64,000 nucleotides of DNA from Bordetella genomosp. 13 (GCF_007679965.1 NZ_VEHL01000014.1:1-64000), one strand, 5' to 3'. Positions 7,453 to 17,085 are shown, counted from the stretch's first letter. Numbers and translations: made by a program. The notes: generated by a model from the sequence alone, not told the origin.

Positions 7453-9248
7453 CAGGGTCGCGCCTCGCGGATCTGCGACAGCGTGCGGTCCGGCAGGATC
7501 AGGTCGGCGTCGTAGCGCAGGTCCAGCACGGCCGGCAGACGCTCTCGCGTGGCATGCGCCAGGGCCTCGTCGTAGGCCGGTGCGAAGTCTTCCGTGCGCG
7601 TCACCACCTGCCCGTAGCCGCCATGGCTGCGGCCCAGCTGCGCGAAATCCGGATTGACCAGCTCGGTGGCCAGCGGGCGCCCGGGAAAGGCGCGCTCCTG
7701 GTGCAGACGGATGGTGCCGAACAGCCCGTTGTTGAAGACCAGCACGACGATGCCCAGCCGATACTGGGCGGCCGTGGCCAGCTCCTGCGAGGTCATCTGG
7801 AAGCAGCCGTCGCCGGCGAAGCACACCACCGTGCGCCGGGGCGCGTGCAGCTTGGCGGCGATGGCCGCGGGCAGGCCGTATCCCATGGCGCCCACGGCGG
7901 GCGACAGCTGGCTGCCCAGTCCCTTGAACAGGATGTGCCGGTGCGCATAGAGCGCATAGTTGCCGGCGCCGACAGTCACGCAGGAATCGGCGGGCAGCGT
8001 GGCGGCGACGTGGCGCGCGGCCACGTTCAGGTCCAACGGTCCCGGCTGCGGCGCGGGCACGGCGGCGTCGCCGGCCGCCTGCGCGCCGCGGCGGCGCGGC
8101 AGCCAGCCGGGCGAGGGCGCCAGGGCTTCCACGGCCTGCGCGAAGCCGTCCAGGCTCGCCACGAGCCCTAGTTCGGGCACGCATACCCGGCCGATCTCGC
8201 CGGCATCGGGATGGATGTGCACCAGGCGCGGGCCGGGCACGGGCGAGGCCAGCCAGGTGTAGTTGATCGTGGTCGGCTCGCACAAGCGGGTGCCCAGCGC
8301 GATGACCAGGTCGCTGTCGGTCACCGCGCGCTTCTGGTTCGCCGGCATGCTGGCGCTGACCTGCCCCACGAAATTGGGATGATCATTGTCGAACAGCTCC
8401 AGCCGGCGCCACGCGGTGGCCACGGGCAGGTCGAAGCGCTCGGCGAAGCGGGCGATGCCGTCGCGCGCCGCGTCGGACCAGCCCGAGCCGCCCAGCAGCA
8501 GCAGCGGCCGCTCGGCGGATTCGATCAGTTCGCGCAGCCGTTGCAGCTCGGCGGGGCCGGGCTGCCCTTGCGCAGGCCGCGGCAGCGGCGCCAGCGGCAC
8601 ATCCACGACTTCGTCCAGCATGTCGTCCGGCAAGGCCAGCACCACCGGACCAGGACGGCCGCCGGTGGCGATGGACCAGGCGCGCGCCAGGTACTCCGGA
8701 ATGCGGTCCGCCCGCTCGATCTGCGCCGCCCACTTGGCCAGCGGCGCATACATGGCGCGGTAGTCCACTTCCTGGAAGCACTGCCGGTCGCGGGCGTCGC
8801 CGCCCACCTGTCCGATGAACAGGATCATGGGCGTGGAATCCTCGCGTGCGGTATGCACGCCGATCGCGGCATTGCAGGCGCCGGGGCCGCGCGACACGAA
8901 GCAGATGCCCGGCTGGCTGGTCAGCTTGCCCTGCGCCTCGGCCATGTAGGCGGCGCCGCCTTCCTGGCGGCACACCACCGATTCGATCTCGGCGGCATGC
9001 TCGTACAGCGCGTCGATGCAGGGCAGGAAGCTCTCGCCCGGCACCATGAACACGCGCCGCACGCCATAGGCGCGCAACTGCGCGACCAGCAGCGCGCCGC
9101 CGCTGCGCGGGCCTGCGGCCGAGGCGGATGCGTCCGGTCCCGTTCCTGCAGTCCGGCATGCGCCGTGGGTGAGGGCCGTCCCGATTACTGGTATACCTTC
9201 GTGCTGCGCACTCCGGTATTCGCCCTTGAGGCGGCTCGGCGGGCTCAT
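7452..9248 (-). CDS. thiamine-diphosphate-dependent enzyme, acetolactate synthase-like
   Basis: A 598-residue ThDP enzyme with the three usual domains. The pyrimidine-binding domain includes catalytic Glu96 (CRQEGGAAYMAEA), a central domain follows, and the pyrophosphate domain has GDGCFQMTSQE ending in VFNNG. It is not biosynthetic IlvB: there is no small-subunit gene, and it sits inside a hydantoinase/amine-oxidase operon. It may carboligate or decarboxylate a 2-oxo acid released by the oxidase; that is inference. The first 50 residues are a weakly conserved extension. I kept this ATG because it overlaps the hyuB stop. Confidence 0.83.
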   Translation of the reverse strand: MSPPSRLKGEYRSAQHEGIPVIGTALTHGACRTAGTGPDASASAAGPRSGGALLVAQLRAYGVRRVFMVPGESFLPCIDALYEHAAEIESVVCRQEGGAAYMAEAQGKLTSQPGICFVSRGPGACNAAIGVHTAREDSTPMILFIGQVGGDARDRQCFQEVDYRAMYAPLAKWAAQIERADRIPEYLARAWSIATGGRPGPVVLALPDDMLDEVVDVPLAPLPRPAQGQPGPAELQRLRELIESAERPLLLLGGSGWSDAARDGIARFAERFDLPVATAWRRLELFDNDHPNFVGQVSASMPANQKRAVTDSDLVIALGTRLCEPTTINYTWLASPVPGPRLVHIHPDAGEIGRVCVPELGLVASLDGFAQAVEALAPSPGWLPRRRGAQAAGDAAVPAPQPGPLDLNVAARHVAATLPADSCVTVGAGNYALYAHRHILFKGLGSQLSPAVGAMGYGLPAAIAAKLHAPRRTVVCFAGDGCFQMTSQELATAAQYRLGIVVLVFNNGLFGTIRLHQERAFPGRPLATELVNPDFAQLGRSHGGYGQVVTRTEDFAPAYDEALAHATRERLPAVLDLRYDADLILPDRTLSQIREARP

Positions 9249-10981
9249 GCCGCATCCTCCTGCATGGCGCGCGCCACCAGTTCGTCGCCGTAGTCGCGTT
9301 GCGCGGCGGCCAGGCTGACCTTGCCCCCGCGGATGTCGCGCCGCAGCTGCGCGGGATCGCGCTCGGCGGGCGTGCCGTAGCCGCCGCCGCCCGGCGTCTC
9401 CAGGCGCACCGACTGGCCGCTGGGCAGCGCATGGCCCGAGATCTTGTTGGCCAGCCGCTGCTCGTCGGCCCGGCCCGGGTTCTGCATCACGCGCGAGGTG
9501 CCGCCCTGCAGCCCGCCGTTCAGCCCCGCCGCGCCGAACAGCGCGGCATCGCAGCGGATCGAGCAGGTCAGGCGATCGTCCAGCGAGCGGATTTGCCGCG
9601 CGATGCCCATGCCGCCGCGGTGCCGGCCCGCACCGCCCGTGTCCTCGACCAGCGCGTATTCCTCGACCAGCAGGGGATACTCGATCTCCAGCGCCTCGGC
9701 CGGCAGGTTCGACGTATTGGTCACGTGCACCTGGATGCCGTCCATGCCGTCGCCCGCCGCGCGGCCGCCCGCGCCGCCGCCCAGCGTTTCCAGGTACACG
9801 TACGTGCCCTTGCCGTCCCGCATCGGCGCGGAGAACAGCATCGATGGCATCACGTCGTTGCACGAGGCCATGGCGCGGTCGGCGGGCAGCAGCTGGCCCA
9901 GCGCGCCGATGACGGTGCCGGCCACGCGCTGCGCGGTGGTGACCCGCGCGCCCACCGCGGCCGGAAAGCGCGGATTGGTGATGGTGCCTTCGGGCGCGCT
10001 GATGGTGATGGGCTGGAACATGCCGTTGTTGGGCATCAGCTCGGGGTCCAGCATCGCCTTCACGGCGAAGTACACGCTGGCGTGCAGGGCGCTGGCCGGC
10101 AGATTGAAGGCGCCGCGCGCCTGCTTGCCCGTGCCGGTGAAGTCCACGTGCAGCTGGCCGTCGCGGGCCTGCACGTTGGCCTGGATCACCACCGGGTCGC
10201 CGCCCAGTCCGTCGTCGTCCATGCGCTCGACGAAGGTCACGGACGTGTCCGGCAGCTGGGCGATGCGCTGGCGCAGGCGCCGCTCGGTATAGGCCAGGAT
10301 GCTGTCGATGGCCGACAGCACGGTGTCCAGCCCGGACTGCTGCACCAGCTCCAGCATCAGCTTCGCGCCCTTGTCGTTGGTGGCGATCTGCGCGCGGATG
10401 TCGTGCATCCGGTTCTCCGGCTCGCGCGTGTTGTGGGCGATCATCTCCAGCAGGTCCAGGTCCAGCTCGCCGGCACGCACGATGCGCATGGCGGGCAGGC
10501 GCAGGCCTTCCTCCCACACGGTCTTCAGGTGGTGCGAGGTGGATCCCGGCACCGCGCCGCCCACGTCGGTATGGTGGCCGATGTTGGCGGCGAAGAAGCG
10601 CAGCACGCCGTCATGGAAGACGGGCGACACCACCGTGATGTCCGGGGCGTGCGTGCCGCCGGCCAGGTACGAGTCGTTGCACAGGAAGGCATCGCCCGGA
10701 CGGATGCCCTGCGTGCCGTAGCGCCGCAGCACGGCATCGATGCCGCCGGACAGCGAGCCCAGGTGCACCGGCACGTGCGCGGCCTGCGCCACCAGGCGGC
10801 CGGCGGCGTCGAACAGCGCCACGGAGCAGTCCTTGCGCTCCTTGATGTTGCTGGAGAAGGACGAGCGGATCAGCGTGTTGCCCATCTCCTCGGTGATGGA
10901 CAGCAGGCGGTTGCTGAACACCTCCATCTCGATGGCGTCGAAGTCGTCGGCGCCGGCGGCGGGCGGGGTAGGTAGCGTCAT
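9245..10981 (-). CDS. hyuB: hydantoinase B/oxoprolinase family protein (HyuB)
   Basis: A 578-residue protein of the N-methylhydantoinase beta/5-oxoprolinase C-terminal family. Typical blocks are MEVFSNRLLSITEEMGNTLIRSSFSSNIKERKD split across residues 18-50, NDSYLAGGTHAPD, and the glycine-rich AGRHRGGMGIARQIRS. With HyuA it would form an ATP-dependent enzyme that opens a cyclic amide such as a hydantoin, oxoproline or related lactam. It overlaps hyuA upstream and the ThDP gene downstream by 4 bp each. Acetone carboxylase-like enzymes share this fold, so the substrate is open. Confidence 0.88.
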   Translation of the reverse strand: MTLPTPPAAGADDFDAIEMEVFSNRLLSITEEMGNTLIRSSFSSNIKERKDCSVALFDAAGRLVAQAAHVPVHLGSLSGGIDAVLRRYGTQGIRPGDAFLCNDSYLAGGTHAPDITVVSPVFHDGVLRFFAANIGHHTDVGGAVPGSTSHHLKTVWEEGLRLPAMRIVRAGELDLDLLEMIAHNTREPENRMHDIRAQIATNDKGAKLMLELVQQSGLDTVLSAIDSILAYTERRLRQRIAQLPDTSVTFVERMDDDGLGGDPVVIQANVQARDGQLHVDFTGTGKQARGAFNLPASALHASVYFAVKAMLDPELMPNNGMFQPITISAPEGTITNPRFPAAVGARVTTAQRVAGTVIGALGQLLPADRAMASCNDVMPSMLFSAPMRDGKGTYVYLETLGGGAGGRAAGDGMDGIQVHVTNTSNLPAEALEIEYPLLVEEYALVEDTGGAGRHRGGMGIARQIRSLDDRLTCSIRCDAALFGAAGLNGGLQGGTSRVMQNPGRADEQRLANKISGHALPSGQSVRLETPGGGGYGTPAERDPAQLRRDIRGGKVSLAAAQRDYGDELVARAMQEDAA

Positions 10982-13074
10982 GGCTGGGCGCCTCGGGGAT
11001 TCAGGTTGATCAGGAGATTGCCGTAGTCGTCGGCATGGGCCCGCTGGCCGGGCAGCACGACGGTGGTCGAGCTCATTTCCTCGACCACCGCGGGGCCTTC
11101 GATCGGCGTGCCCACGGGCAGGGCGGCGCGGCGGTACACCGGGGTGTCGACCCAGCCGTGCGCGGCGAAGTACACAGCGCGCGTCTGCTTGACCGCGCCG
11201 GCCAGGCTGGCGCCGCCCGCCACTCGCGCCATCGGGGCGCGCGGCACCAGGCCCACCGCGCGCACGCGGCAGTTGACGATCTCGACGGCGCGGCCGGCCG
11301 CGTCGTAGCCGTATTCGCGCACGTGCGCCGCGCTGAAGGCCGCCATGAAGGCGTCCAGCGGCATCAGCGCCATGCCGTCCAGCGGGACGGGGATCTCGAA
11401 GTTCTGGCCCTGGTAGCGCGCGTCGATGACGGCACCCAGGCGCTGCGCGTCATCCTTCACGCCTTCGCCGCGCAGCCAGTCGCGGGCCTTGCCGGCCAGC
11501 GCCCGCAGCGCCTCGTCCAGCATGCGCCAGCCCGCGTCGGTGGCGTGCCCCATCAGGGTCTGCACGAAATCCATCGAGACGTCCGACAGCAGGATGCCGC
11601 GCGCGCACATGGTGCCGGGCTCCTGCGGCACCAGCACCGTGCCGATGCCGCAGTCGCGCGCCAGCTCGGCGGCATGCAGCCCGCCCGCGCCGCCGAACGA
11701 GCACAGGGCGAACTTGCGGATGTCGTGGCCGCGCTCGGTGGACACGGCCCGCACGGCGCGCGCCATGTTCGAATTGGCGATGCGCAGGATGCCGTAGGCG
11801 GCTTCCTCCACACTCAGGCCCAGGGGGGCCGCGATCTGCGCCTGCAGCGCGGCGCGCGCCTCGGCCGCGTACACGCGCATGCGGCCTTCCAGCAGGGCCT
11901 CGGGGTTCAGGCGGCCCAGCACGACGTGGGCGTCGGTCAGCGTGACGAGCGTGCCGCCGCGCTGATAGGCGATGGGCCCCGGCACCGCGCCGGCGCTCTG
12001 CGGCCCCACCTTCAGGGCGCCCGCGTCGTCGATGCGCGCGATGCTGCCGCCGCCCGCGCCGATCACGTGCACGTCCACCATCTGGGTCTTGACGGGGTAG
12101 TCGGCCACCAGGCGGCTGGACGTGAACAGCGGCTGCAGGTCGGCCACCAGCGACACGTCGGTGCTGGTGCCGCCCACGTCGAAGGTGATCAGGTCATGGC
12201 AGCCCGCCACGCGGCCCAGCTCGGCCGCGCCGATCACGCCCGCGGCGGGGCCGGACACGCAGGTGCGCACCGGCGCGGTCAGCACCGATTCGACGGACAT
12301 CAGGCCGCCATTGGAATGCACGGTGCTGGGCGCGGCCTCGACGGCCATGCGCCGCACCGAGTCGACCAGGTTGCGCATGTACGAGGCCATGCGCGGGCCC
12401 ACGTAAGCGTTGAGCGCGGTCGTGGACATGCGCTCGTACTCGCGGAATTCCGGCAGGATTTCGCAGGACACGCTCAGATAGGCATCGGGCAGGTATTCGG
12501 CCAGGATCTCGCGGGCGCGGCGCTCGTGCGCGTCGTTGCGGTAGCTGTGCATGAAGCACACGGCCACCGCGTCGACCTTCTGTTGCGCCAGCTGCCGAGC
12601 CACGGCCACCACCTCGTCCTCGGCCAGCGGCTGCAGCACCGACCCGTCGGCCAGGATGCGCTCGCTGATCTCGAAGCGCAGTTCGCGCGGCGCCAGCGGC
12701 TCGGGCTTGATGACGTTGTAGTCGTACAGGTGCGGACGCGTCTGGCGTCCGATTTCCAGCACGTCGCGGAACCCGCGCGTGGTGACCAGCGCCGTGCGCG
12801 AGCCGCGCCGCTCGATCACCATGTTGGTGGCCACCGTGGTGCCGTGGCCCACGTGCACCAGTTCCGCGCCAGCGATGCCGTGCTCCTGCATCAGGTGGGC
12901 CAGGCCCGACTGGATCGCCTGCGAGGGATCGTGCGGCGTGGACGGCACCTTGAAGTAATGCAGCTCGCCGGTATGCTCGGCCAGCAGGGTGAAATCGGTG
13001 AAGGTGCCCCCCACGTCGAACCCGACGCGGAAACGGCGCGTGGACGAGGGTTGGGCGGATGCGGTCTGAGTCAC
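10978..13074 (-). CDS. hyuA: hydantoinase A/oxoprolinase family protein (HyuA)
   Basis: A 698-residue ATPase-fold protein of the hydantoinase alpha/5-oxoprolinase family. It opens with the nucleotide-binding motif VGFDVGGTFTDF and has a second block DLITFDVGGTSTDVSLV. HyuA uses ATP to activate the ring carbonyl while HyuB completes hydrolysis. The GTG at 13074 was chosen because GGAG lies six bases upstream and the family starts near this point. It is the first gene of the six-gene operon. LysR gene 13220-14164 lies just upstream on the same strand and is a candidate regulator. Confidence 0.88.
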   Translation of the reverse strand: MTQTASAQPSSTRRFRVGFDVGGTFTDFTLLAEHTGELHYFKVPSTPHDPSQAIQSGLAHLMQEHGIAGAELVHVGHGTTVATNMVIERRGSRTALVTTRGFRDVLEIGRQTRPHLYDYNVIKPEPLAPRELRFEISERILADGSVLQPLAEDEVVAVARQLAQQKVDAVAVCFMHSYRNDAHERRAREILAEYLPDAYLSVSCEILPEFREYERMSTTALNAYVGPRMASYMRNLVDSVRRMAVEAAPSTVHSNGGLMSVESVLTAPVRTCVSGPAAGVIGAAELGRVAGCHDLITFDVGGTSTDVSLVADLQPLFTSSRLVADYPVKTQMVDVHVIGAGGGSIARIDDAGALKVGPQSAGAVPGPIAYQRGGTLVTLTDAHVVLGRLNPEALLEGRMRVYAAEARAALQAQIAAPLGLSVEEAAYGILRIANSNMARAVRAVSTERGHDIRKFALCSFGGAGGLHAAELARDCGIGTVLVPQEPGTMCARGILLSDVSMDFVQTLMGHATDAGWRMLDEALRALAGKARDWLRGEGVKDDAQRLGAVIDARYQGQNFEIPVPLDGMALMPLDAFMAAFSAAHVREYGYDAAGRAVEIVNCRVRAVGLVPRAPMARVAGGASLAGAVKQTRAVYFAAHGWVDTPVYRRAALPVGTPIEGPAVVEEMSSTTVVLPGQRAHADDYGNLLINLNPRGAQP

Positions 13075-13219
13075 GCAGGTCTCCAGAATGCGGGCGCGCC
13101 GAACGTGGCGCCGGCAATGACGGAATCCTAGCGATCGACCATCATTCGATCCAATCAAAGATTTGCATTGGGCATGATCACTGTTGTGAATGTCGCTCGC
13201 ACGTCGAACCCACCCGCGC

Positions 13220-14164
13220 TCAGTATGCGTGCGACTGCGCCGACGGCGAGGCGTCCAGCCGCATGCCCTGCGCCTTGCACACCTTCAGGATCTCCTCGCG
13301 CAGCCAGCGGTGGGCCGGCTCGTGGTCCGAGCGCTCGTGCCAGATCAGGTTGACGGTGCGCTGCATGAAGGGGAAGGGCGGATCGACCGCCTCCAGCTGG
13401 TGGCTGTGCGGGCTGTTGCGCACGGTGTTCAGCGGCACCACGCAGATCAGGTCGGTCTCGGCCAGCAGGCGCGGCGCCAGCGAGAACTGGTTGATGGTCA
13501 GCACCACATTGCGCTGGTGGCCGTGCGCCGCCAGCTCGTGGTCGATCAGGGCAGGCGTGCCCAGCAGGCTGACCATCAGGTGGCGCGCCCGCAGGAAGTC
13601 GTCCAGCGTGAAGCGCGCCTGGGACAGCAGCGGATGGCCCTTGCGCATGGCGCACACATAGGTCAGCGTCTCCAGCGGCAGGGTGCGCAGCGACGAGCCG
13701 AAATTGGAATACACCCCCGCCGCCATCTCGACCTCGCCCTTCTCCAGCAGCGCGCCCGCGTTGTCCAGCGAATAGGGATGCAGGTGGATGCGGATGTGGG
13801 GCGCCACGGCCTGCTGTTCGACGAACAGCGGCCGGATGATCTGGTCGGCCACGTAGTCGGACATGGCCATGCGGAACACGGCCTGCGAGCGAGCCGGATC
13901 GAACTCATTGTGCTCCAGGGTCTCGGCGATGCGGCCGAGGGCCTCGCGGATGGGCGGCCACAGCAGCTCGGCGCGCGGGGTGGGCAGCACGCCGCCCTGC
14001 ACCTTGACGAACAGGGGATCCTGCAGCGTCAGCCGCAGCCGGTTGATGGCGTTGCTGACCGCGGGCTGGGTCATGTGCAGCGCGACGGCCGCGCGGGTGA
14101 CGTTGCGCTCGCTCATGACGGCATGGAAGATGCGCAGCAGGTTCAAGTCGATCGCGCCCGGCAC
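13220..14164 (-). CDS. LysR-family transcriptional regulator
   Basis: A 314-residue LysR protein with the N-terminal winged helix (LNLLRIFHAVMSERNVTRAAVALHMTQPAVSNAINRLR, residues 7-44) and a periplasmic-binding-like effector domain. The N-terminus resembles the NodD/LinR subgroup. The start is GTG with GGAGG five bases upstream. It is divergent from a Bug gene and upstream of hyuA on the same strand, so it may control either or both. The co-inducer is unknown. Confidence 0.88.
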   Translation of the reverse strand: MPGAIDLNLLRIFHAVMSERNVTRAAVALHMTQPAVSNAINRLRLTLQDPLFVKVQGGVLPTPRAELLWPPIREALGRIAETLEHNEFDPARSQAVFRMAMSDYVADQIIRPLFVEQQAVAPHIRIHLHPYSLDNAGALLEKGEVEMAAGVYSNFGSSLRTLPLETLTYVCAMRKGHPLLSQARFTLDDFLRARHLMVSLLGTPALIDHELAAHGHQRNVVLTINQFSLAPRLLAETDLICVVPLNTVRNSPHSHQLEAVDPPFPFMQRTVNLIWHERSDHEPAHRWLREEILKVCKAQGMRLDASPSAQSHAY

Positions 14165-14172
14165 GGTGGCCT

Positions 14173-14229
14173 CCGTTATCAGCTTCCTTGATGAGCTTTT
14201 ATTTTAAATGTTGATTGGTCATATAACGG
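14173..14229. promoter_or_regulatory. divergent lysR/bug intergenic region with 7-bp inverted repeat
   Basis: CCGTTAT (14173-14179) and ATAACGG (14223-14229) form a perfect inverted pair 43 bp apart, flanking an AT-rich stretch around TTTTATTTTAAATG. The left arm overlaps the region just upstream of the lysR ribosome site. This layout suits a LysR-controlled divergent promoter, but no footprint data exist and short repeats occur by chance. Confidence 0.3.
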
Positions 14230-14288
14230 TGGACCGCTTACGCTTTGCCGGGTTCGAGAGCAGTAACGACAACATGGGGAACCCATCG

Positions 14289-15257
14289 ATGGCAGTGCAC
14301 CTGAAGTCATTGGCCGCCGCGTGCGCGGCGCTGCTGGTCGCCGGCTCGGCGGCGGCGGACACCTATCCCAGCAAGCCGATCACCATCGTGCTGCCGTACG
14401 CCACGGGCGGCACGGCCGACATGCTGGCGCGCTTCTCCGCGCAGGCGCTGACCAGCGAGCTGGGCCAGCCGGCCATTGTCGAGGCCAAGCCCGGCGCCGG
14501 CGGCGTGCTGGGCACCGAGTTCGTGGCGCGCGCCGAGGGCGACGGCTACACGCTGGTGCTGACCGCCAGCGGCACCATGGCCGTGAATCCCTACGTCTAC
14601 AAGCTGCGCTACAAGCCGCTGGAAGACTTCAAGCAGGTCACGGTCCTGGTCGACCTGCCGTTCGTGGTCGTCACCAATCCCGGCTTTCCGGCCAGGAACC
14701 TGAAGGAATTCATCGACTATGGCCAGAAGCATCCCAACGGCATCACCTTCGGCAACGCCGGCCTGGGCACGCAGCAGCACCTGACGCAGATGATGTTCGC
14801 CAAGGCCGCCGGCCTGCAGGTCAACATCGTGCCGTACAAGGGCAGCAGCCCGGCAATGAACGACCTGCTGGGCGGACACATCAATGCCGTGCTGGACAAC
14901 ACGGGCGTGCAGACGCCCTTCATCCAGGCGGGCAAGGTCAATCCGCTGTTCGTGACCAATCCCGAGCGCCTGCCGTCGCTGCCCAATGTGCCTACCGCGC
15001 AGGAGGCGGGCCTGCCTGGCTTTACGGCCGTCGCCTGGTTCGGCCTGGCCGCGCCCAAGGACACGCCCGATGCCGTGGTGCAGAAGATCCAGCAGAGCCT
15101 GGCGCGCGAGTTCGCCAAGCCCGAGATGCAGCAGCGCCTGACCGAGCTGGGCATGATTCCGCGCATCTCGACGCCGGCGGAAACCACCGAACGCGTCGAG
15201 CACGACCTGGCCACCTTCGGCCGGATCGCGCGCGAGATCGACCTGCAGCCCATGTAG
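14289..15257 (+). CDS. Bug-family (TctC) tripartite tricarboxylate-type periplasmic binding protein
   Basis: A 322-residue solute-binding protein. It has a signal peptide (LAAACAALLVAGSAAA) followed by YPSKPITIVLPYATGGTADM, the Bug hallmark, and later NAGLGTQQHLT and PNVPTAQEAGLPGF. Bug proteins trap organic acids in the periplasm for TctAB permeases or act as sensors. I chose the ATG at 14289, which has GGGGA upstream; ATGs at 14274 and 14208 are in frame and would only lengthen the signal region. No tctA or tctB is nearby. It is divergent from a LysR gene. Confidence 0.88.
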   Translation: MAVHLKSLAAACAALLVAGSAAADTYPSKPITIVLPYATGGTADMLARFSAQALTSELGQPAIVEAKPGAGGVLGTEFVARAEGDGYTLVLTASGTMAVNPYVYKLRYKPLEDFKQVTVLVDLPFVVVTNPGFPARNLKEFIDYGQKHPNGITFGNAGLGTQQHLTQMMFAKAAGLQVNIVPYKGSSPAMNDLLGGHINAVLDNTGVQTPFIQAGKVNPLFVTNPERLPSLPNVPTAQEAGLPGFTAVAWFGLAAPKDTPDAVVQKIQQSLAREFAKPEMQQRLTELGMIPRISTPAETTERVEHDLATFGRIAREIDLQPM

Positions 15258-15290
15258 TCCGATGCGCGGGTCGCTGGAAGCGGCCCGTCG

Positions 15291-16055
15291 CTACGCCCGC
15301 GTGCGCCGCTCCACGCGCACGAACACGACGGCCCCCAGGATCACCATCGCCGCCATGGCGAACCAGGTGAGGGCATACGAAAGGTGGCTGTTGCGGAAGG
15401 CCAGGACCGTCAGGCCGGGCACCGGCGCCACCACGGGATCGGGCGCCGCGCCCGGCGTCTTCTCGGCGTCGATGAAGTAGGGCGCCACGCCTTCCAGGCC
15501 GCGCGCCGCGGCGATGGCCCGCGTATCGCGCGAATACCAGAGATCCTGCACCGGATCGTTGTGGCGCAGGATGGGGAAGTCGGGTTCGGACATGCGCAGC
15601 AGTCCCACTACCTGGACCGGACCCGCGGGGCCTGCCTGGTCCTGCCGCTTGCGCCAGGCGGGCAGCACGAATCCCCGGTTGACCAGCACCGTGCCGCCGT
15701 CGCGCAGCGCCAGTGGCGTCATCACCCAGTAGCCGCTGCCGTAGTCGGTCGTGGCCTGCACCAGGGTCTGCCTGTCGTATCGATACACGCCCTCGGCACG
15801 CACGTGGCGGTATTCGTCGGCGGAACGGTTCAGCGCCGGCCATTGCGCCATGCCGGGCGCGGCAGAGGCGGGCAGGTGCACACGCTGGTCGACCTGGGCG
15901 ATCAGCTCCAGCTTCCAGGCGCGGCGCTGGATCTGCCAGACGCCCAGCGAGCAGAACCCCGCGAACAGCACGAGGGCCAGCAAGGCCAGCAGGGCGCGCT
16001 TCAGCCCGCCGCGCGCGCGGCCGGCCCCGGTCCGTGCATCCTCGCCACCGCGCAT
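15291..16055 (-). CDS. SURF1-family cytochrome oxidase assembly protein
   Basis: A 254-residue membrane protein with one N-terminal transmembrane helix (ALLALLALVLFAGFCSLGVWQIQRRAWK) and one C-terminal helix (WFAMAAMVILGAVVFVRVERR), enclosing a periplasmic domain with VLVNRGFV and LLRMSEP. SURF1 proteins help insert haem into subunit I of haem-copper oxidases. It directly follows cyoD: the cyoD stop and this ATG share one base (TGATG). A GTG one codon earlier is possible. Being in the cyo operon argues it serves the quinol oxidase. Confidence 0.9.
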   Translation of the reverse strand: MRGGEDARTGAGRARGGLKRALLALLALVLFAGFCSLGVWQIQRRAWKLELIAQVDQRVHLPASAAPGMAQWPALNRSADEYRHVRAEGVYRYDRQTLVQATTDYGSGYWVMTPLALRDGGTVLVNRGFVLPAWRKRQDQAGPAGPVQVVGLLRMSEPDFPILRHNDPVQDLWYSRDTRAIAAARGLEGVAPYFIDAEKTPGAAPDPVVAPVPGLTVLAFRNSHLSYALTWFAMAAMVILGAVVFVRVERRTRA

Positions 16056-16459
16056 CACGGCCGGGTTCGCATGTCGTCCGTGGACATGGGCATCATGTTG
16101 TGATCCAGGTGGTACATGATCCAGATCGAGCCGCTGAGCGTGATGATCACCAGCACCAGCGTGAACAGGATGGACAGCATGTTCCAGCCGCCTTCCGAGC
16201 GGAAGTCCATGTGCAGGAAGTAGACGACGTGCACCACCATCTGGATGGCGGCCAGCGTCAGCAGCACCAGGCTGGTGACGCGCGTGCTGGAAAACAGTCC
16301 ACCCATCACGATGAAGAAGGGGATGGCCGTCAGGATGACCGCCAGCGCGAAGCCCAGCAGGTAGCCATGCAGCGAGGCGTGGGCCAGCGGATCCTCTTCC
16401 TCGTGGGCATGGCCGTGGCCGCGGTCGTCGGCAGGGTTGGCGGTCGTCATCGTGCTCAT
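16055..16459 (-). CDS. cyoD: cytochrome o ubiquinol oxidase subunit IV
   Basis: A 134-residue protein with a His-rich cytoplasmic N-terminus (GHGHAHEEED) and three transmembrane helices ending in SGSIWIMYHLDHNMM. Subunit IV stabilises the copper B site during assembly of the bo3 quinol oxidase. A GGAG site lies seven bases before the ATG, and the start overlaps the cyoC stop by 4 bp. Size and position match the E. coli order A-B-C-D. Confidence 0.93.
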   Translation of the reverse strand: MSTMTTANPADDRGHGHAHEEEDPLAHASLHGYLLGFALAVILTAIPFFIVMGGLFSSTRVTSLVLLTLAAIQMVVHVVYFLHMDFRSEGGWNMLSILFTLVLVIITLSGSIWIMYHLDHNMMPMSTDDMRTRP

Positions 16460-17085
16460 GGCAGCACTCCCATCAGATACACCACGGTGAACACGCCGAT
16501 CCAGATCACGTCCAGGAAGTGCCAGAACATGGACAGGCACATCAGGCGGCGCTTGTTGGGGATGGTCAGGCCGTGCCGGGCGATCTGCACCATCAGCACC
16601 ACCAGCCACACGATGCCGAAGGTGACGTGCAGCCCGTGGGTGCCGACCAGCGTGAAGAACGAGGACAGGAATGCGCTGCGCTGCGGGCCGGCGCCTTCGC
16701 CGATCAGGTGCGAGAACTCGTACAGCTCCAGGCCCAGGAAGCCCGCGCCCAGCAGGCCGGTGACGGCCAGCCAGCCCAGCAGCGACCCGACCCGGCCGCG
16801 CCGCCCCTGCAGCAGCGCGAAGCCGTAGGTGATGGACGAGAACAGCAGCAGGGCCGTGTTGACCGCCACCAGCGGCAGGTCGAACAGGTCGGCGCCCGTG
16901 GGGCCGCCCGCATAGTTGCGGCCCAGCACGCCGTAGGTGGCGAACAGGCAGGCGAAGATGAGGCAGTCGCTCATCAGGTACACCCAGAAGCCCAGCAGCG
17001 TGCCGTTCTTCACGTGGTGTTCGGTGGTCAGGTAGAACTGGCGACCCGCGTCGCCGTTCGGGGCGGTGGCAGTGAGTTCAGACAT
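16456..17085 (-). CDS. cyoC: cytochrome o ubiquinol oxidase subunit III
   Basis: A 209-residue, five-helix subunit III of the haem-copper oxidase family. Recognisable blocks are FWVYLMSDCLIFACLFATYGVL, the conserved Glu in GLELYEFSHL, and GTHGLHVTFGIVWL. It overlaps cyoB by 8 bp. Subunit III has no redox centre but supports proton uptake and stability of subunit I. Confidence 0.95.
   Translation of the reverse strand: MSELTATAPNGDAGRQFYLTTEHHVKNGTLLGFWVYLMSDCLIFACLFATYGVLGRNYAGGPTGADLFDLPLVAVNTALLLFSSITYGFALLQGRRGRVGSLLGWLAVTGLLGAGFLGLELYEFSHLIGEGAGPQRSAFLSSFFTLVGTHGLHVTFGIVWLVVLMVQIARHGLTIPNKRRLMCLSMFWHFLDVIWIGVFTVVYLMGVLP

Noticed and set aside
7452..9248. Biosynthetic acetolactate synthase (ilvB)
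   Set aside because: No regulatory-subunit gene follows, and the gene is embedded in a catabolic operon, so a branched-chain amino acid role is unlikely.
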